Shown here piece by piece: positions 61,397-64,000 of a DNA stretch of 64,000 nt. Source of the DNA: an uncultured Phocaeicola sp. (GTDB taxonomy: Bacteria > Bacteroidota > Bacteroidia > Bacteroidales > Bacteroidaceae); assembly GCA_948956705.1 (NCBI GenBank), contig CARCZS010000002.1, positions 72,276 through 136,275 on the forward strand, given 5' to 3'. The notes under the pieces were generated by a model. The model was not told the DNA's origin, did not search any database, and saw only the letters and a list, made by a program, of their open reading frames with translations. Within the stretch, counting starts at the first letter, position 1. Every line of letters starts with the position of its first letter. The translations under genes were made by a program, and so were the position numbers.

Positions 61397-62608
61397 ATGA
61401 AAAAAATATATATTATATGTTTAGTGATGGTTTTCCTCATGTCTTGTAAGAATGAAAACAATCATGCATCTCACTCTAATGCGACTACTATTACCATAGT
61501 GACAGAATCTGAAGATGTTTTAAACATGTCTACTTTTGTAGATTCCATTGAATTAGTTCCTCTAGAAACCAAAGATGATAATCTTATTGGCTGGATTCCA
61601 CGTATCATTGCTACTAAAGACTACTATTATCTTCTTTCCGCAAGTGGATGGAATTCTAAGAAGCTTTTTATATTTGATAAAAAAGGTCACTTTATCAGAC
61701 AAATAAGTAAAGAAGGAGAAGGACCAGGGGAATATATAGAGTTACGTGATTTCACAATAGTTGGGGACTCTATCATAAAAATAGCAGAAATCTATAACAT
61801 GATGAATTTCGATATAGAAGGAAATCTGTTATCCGAACGAAAGCAAAGAGACACTTCTGATAAAATAGTTTATTTAAAAGGGAAAAGCATTACCTACAAT
61901 ATTGGAGCTCGTAACCGTAATAATTTGCTGCTAACATTACATGACAGTGAAGACCGCTATATAAAAGACTTTTTAGAGGTTTCACCATTAGAAGCTCGAA
62001 TTAACGATTGCTTTGGTCGTGGAGAAGCATTCGCGTTTGATGAAAATTATATTTATTTCAATCATCCATTTAGCAATATAATTTACCGGATTGACATATC
62101 CACACAAGAATATCTCCCATTCTATCAAATAAATTTCAAAGATAAGAACCTTTCTTGGAAAATGTTTGCTGAAGATGGAGATGTTAATAGCTGGGCAAAT
62201 ATGTTAGAAAAGAGTGAGTGTTTTCTAGCAATAGATGAGATATTAGACATGAATAATTATTTTGTTATTAATGCTGTAGATGAAAAATATCATAGCTGTT
62301 TCTCTATATACTCAAAGAGAACAGGTAAAGTCTTAACCGGACGGCAAATCAAAGATGATTTATTTTTGAAAGGTAACCTAGTCAATTTAAAGCCTATGAA
62401 AACTCCCCATTACAAAGACGGGGACTATTTGTTATGGGTAATCAGTCCGCAAACGCTATTAAACGGATTCAACTCTTATAGAGAACTTTTGGGAGAAAAG
62501 AAATGGGACTTGTTTTGCAAGAAATATCCACATTTAGTCGAGGTATGCAGTCAATTGGATGAAGAGTCTAATCCTGTGTTGGCGAGAATTAAAATAAAAG
62601 ATTTCTAA
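61397..62608 (+). CDS. 6-bladed beta-propeller lipoprotein
   Basis: 403 residues. Lipoprotein signal (KKIYIICLVMVFLMSC, lipobox LMSC). 'FVDSIELVPLETKDDNLIGW' and 'LFIFDKKGHFIRQISKEGEG' then 'PGEYIELRDFTI' are hallmarks of the 6-bladed propeller family that accompanies NVEALA peptides in Bacteroides. It is probably anchored in the outer membrane. It may bind the processed peptide, but this is inference. Codon use is AT-richer than in the housekeeping genes to the left. Confidence 0.85.
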   Translation: MKKIYIICLVMVFLMSCKNENNHASHSNATTITIVTESEDVLNMSTFVDSIELVPLETKDDNLIGWIPRIIATKDYYYLLSASGWNSKKLFIFDKKGHFIRQISKEGEGPGEYIELRDFTIVGDSIIKIAEIYNMMNFDIEGNLLSERKQRDTSDKIVYLKGKSITYNIGARNRNNLLLTLHDSEDRYIKDFLEVSPLEARINDCFGRGEAFAFDENYIYFNHPFSNIIYRIDISTQEYLPFYQINFKDKNLSWKMFAEDGDVNSWANMLEKSECFLAIDEILDMNNYFVINAVDEKYHSCFSIYSKRTGKVLTGRQIKDDLFLKGNLVNLKPMKTPHYKDGDYLLWVISPQTLLNGFNSYRELLGEKKWDLFCKKYPHLVEVCSQLDEESNPVLARIKIKDF

Positions 62609-62628
62609 AGACGTAAATATCATGTATC

Positions 62629-63100
62629 ATGAAATTGATAAAAGCTAAAGATATAATTATTATTTTAGTTCTCTCTCTTGTCTTTTTATATTATGGAAAA
62701 CAGCGAAATCATCAAGAAAATTCCAATATAGAGAGACAACAAAGACTATTAGAACAGCGTGTTGACAATCTGCGGATACTATCAAAACTACAACATTATG
62801 GTGAAGGGAAGAGTATAAAAGACATCTATCTATATACTTTAAATAAAGATAGTGTATTATTCAGTAGGCTAATAGGAAATGAAAATAAATTAGGATTTCA
62901 AGATATTTAAAAATGAACATAAAATAGAAGTTCCAGTATATCGTATTAAAACTAATCTTGGTCTGTACCCGGAATATAATGATTATGCTTTAGCTTTTCT
63001 TATTTCCGAAAGAATGATTATTGATAATCTTATGATAATAGATTATAGCAACAGAAATTATATAGATGATTACCTGGCTATTTTAGAATCAAAAATATAG
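62629..63100 (+). pseudogene. Broken partner gene of the NVEALA locus
   Basis: The first 93 codons encode a membrane anchor (DIIIILVLSLVFLYYG) and 'LLEQRVDNLRIL...SVLFSRLIGNENKL', the known opening of a partner protein in these loci. The frame then stops at 62908-62910. From about 62899 another frame reads 'LKNEHKIEVPVYRIKTNLGL' and runs to TAG at 63098-63100, with a plausible end ('DDYLAILESKI'). The thioredoxin-like middle with its CxxC, seen in relatives from memory, is absent. So the gene has a frameshift and probably an internal deletion. Confidence 0.6.
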
Positions 63101-63356
63101 TATGATTCATAAAAATTAGGCAAAACCACATGCGGAACCGGGAGGTTATCAACGACAAAAACTGGAACAAGATGCAAAGATGATAATGGAAAAAGAACCG
63201 AAAATACAATCCACAGCAATAAAACAGATGAGAGAGGAAATAAAGAAGCTGGTTATCAAGGAATAAAATATTCTTTTACTATATTTGCATTCTCATGCAC
63301 ATTAGGGGGAAAGCTATTTCTATATAATCTTACTTTTTAACAAAGAGTATGCATAT
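63101..63356 (+). other. Gap with degenerate coding remnant and a -7 box
   Basis: A frame of about 37 codons ending at 63267 ('QDAKMIMEKEPKIQSTAIKQ') looks like the C-terminal scrap of an older gene. TATATTTG at 63280-63287 is a good -7 box without a visible -33 box and could start the second leader transcript. Confidence 0.35.
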
Positions 63357-63434
63357 ATGGAAATAATCAGAACCAGCAAGTCATGTATTTGCTTTTTCTG
63401 CGGTGGAGTTCTTTCCGATAAAAGATGAAAACAA
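63357..63434 (+). promoter_or_regulatory. Conserved leader upstream of NVEALA gene, copy 2
   Basis: Matches 60962-61039 at 73 of 78 positions, with no gap. Here ATG at 63357 opens a 23-codon frame to 63428 with a cysteine cluster (CICFFCGG), and ATG at 63383 a 12-codon frame. In copy 1 the first of these is interrupted by TAA. Confidence 0.55.
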
Positions 63435-63465
63435 CTTTTATTAATAATCGAAACATAGAAAAGAG

Positions 63466-63717
63466 ATGAAAAAGAATATTTTAAAAGCAACAGTTGTTGC
63501 TGCGTTTGCTCTGATAGCAGGATTTAATGTGTATAGCTCTCAGAAGGCTGAGGGAATGTCGGATTTGGCATTGGCTAATGTGGAAGCATTGGCTGATGGA
63601 GAAAATGGAGGTTCGTGCCGATAGAGCCGTGTGTATGATTCAGAAGGATGTGTTTATCATGTCTGCGTTGCCAATGGTTCTGGTGATATTTGTACATGTG
63701 GAGCAACTAAAGGATAA
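63466..63717 (+). pseudogene. Second NVEALA peptide gene with in-frame amber codon
   Basis: MKKNILKATVVAAFALIAGF and 'LALANVEALADGENGGSCR' match the first copy, then TAG at 63622-63624 stops the 52-residue product. In the same frame the sequence goes on as coding-like, cysteine-rich text ('SRVYDSEGCVYHVCVANGSG' then 'DICTCGATKG') to TAA at 63715-63717. So a full-length 83-codon gene was broken by one base change, or the stop is read through. It lies 31 bases after its leader block. Confidence 0.7.
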
Positions 63718-63760
63718 AAATCCTCAAAAAAAACAGAGAGGAAACGACTCTCTTTCATCC

Positions 63761-63783
63761 CCTCTTACAATGTTTATAAGAGG
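63761..63783 (+). terminator. Hairpin after second NVEALA gene
   Basis: CCTCTTA and TAAGAGG flank a short loop, making a 7-bp stem between the second peptide gene and the following lipoprotein gene, the same layout as at 61328-61379. Confidence 0.45.
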
Positions 63784-63852
63784 AGAGTAATTACTCTTAT
63801 AAAAATCAAAAAGGAGAGTTCTATACTCTCATTACCAATTTATAAATTTAAC

Positions 63853-64000
63853 ATGAGAAAGGCAATTCTTCTATTTTTAATAATATCATGTTGCTTTGTA
63901 GGATGCACCCAACAAGATAGGACAACAACTTCTTTGTTTTCTATGAATGACTACAATTTATTAGAGAATCAACAAACAGTAAAGCTCTCAGATATATTCA
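63853..64000 (+). CDS. Lipoprotein, start of a second propeller gene, cut by window
   Basis: Only 49 codons are visible: a lipoprotein signal 'MRKAILLFLIISCCFVGC' then 'SLFSMNDYNLLENQQTVKLS'. The position after an NVEALA gene and hairpin mirrors the propeller gene at 61397, so a second 6-bladed lipoprotein is likely. Confidence 0.55.
   Translation, partial: MRKAILLFLIISCCFVGCTQQDRTTTSLFSMNDYNLLENQQTVKLSDIF

Overview
The window looks like a Bacteroides (or close Bacteroidales relative) chromosome carrying most of a tailed prophage. The host is suggested by repeated promoters of the Bacteroides type (TTTG, 19-21 bases, TAnnTTTG), by NVEALA peptides with 6-bladed beta-propeller lipoproteins, by secreted GH29 and GH2 glycosidases, by a short-chain-dehydrogenase type threonine dehydrogenase and by a one-piece SecDF. 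I cannot name the species.

Prophage, 1 to about 43,266; its left end, with any integrase and repressor, lies outside the window. 1-5,562 (+) is a run of overlapping small genes: a ParB-like protein cut by the window edge, a radical SAM enzyme, a RuvC-like nuclease, a ParB-DUF4417 fusion and a zinc metallopeptidase. 5,661-12,067 (+) is packaging: small and large terminase, portal and an 869-residue MuF-type head protein with a C-terminal ADP-ribosyltransferase domain. 12,111-17,804 (-) is an accessory block of small genes with an ADP-ribosylglycohydrolase and a cytosine-C5 DNA methyltransferase. 17,805-18,260 is a divergent control region. 18,261-37,142 (+) encodes scaffold, capsid, connectors, major tail protein, tail chaperones with a -1 frameshift site, tape measure and tail tip proteins. 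37,221-40,402 (+) holds a diversity-generating retroelement (DGR): a variable tail protein, its 3' variable repeat, an adenine-rich template repeat and a reverse transcriptase. 40,365-42,966 (+) is lysis. The right end is a tRNA 3'-half remnant, probably the attachment site.

Six copies of a 19-bp inverted repeat, ATGTGTTY-N3-RAACRCAT, sit at promoters of the phage transcription units and probably bind one phage regulator. The head-borne ADP-ribosyltransferase and the ADP-ribosylglycohydrolase encoded 0.4 kb away on the other strand may form a modify/reverse pair.

Chromosome, 43,267-64,000: a GH29 alpha-L-fucosidase; divergent kbl and threonine dehydrogenase (threonine to glycine); a KDG-type sugar kinase; SecDF; a minus-strand cluster of two rhomboid proteases, a membrane-anchored EEP-family protein and an M3 peptidase; an HU protein; a GH2 beta-galactosidase; and, at the right edge, a decaying NVEALA locus. 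That locus has two peptide genes (the second with an in-frame amber codon), a near-identical 78-bp leader before each, 6-bladed lipoproteins and a broken partner gene.
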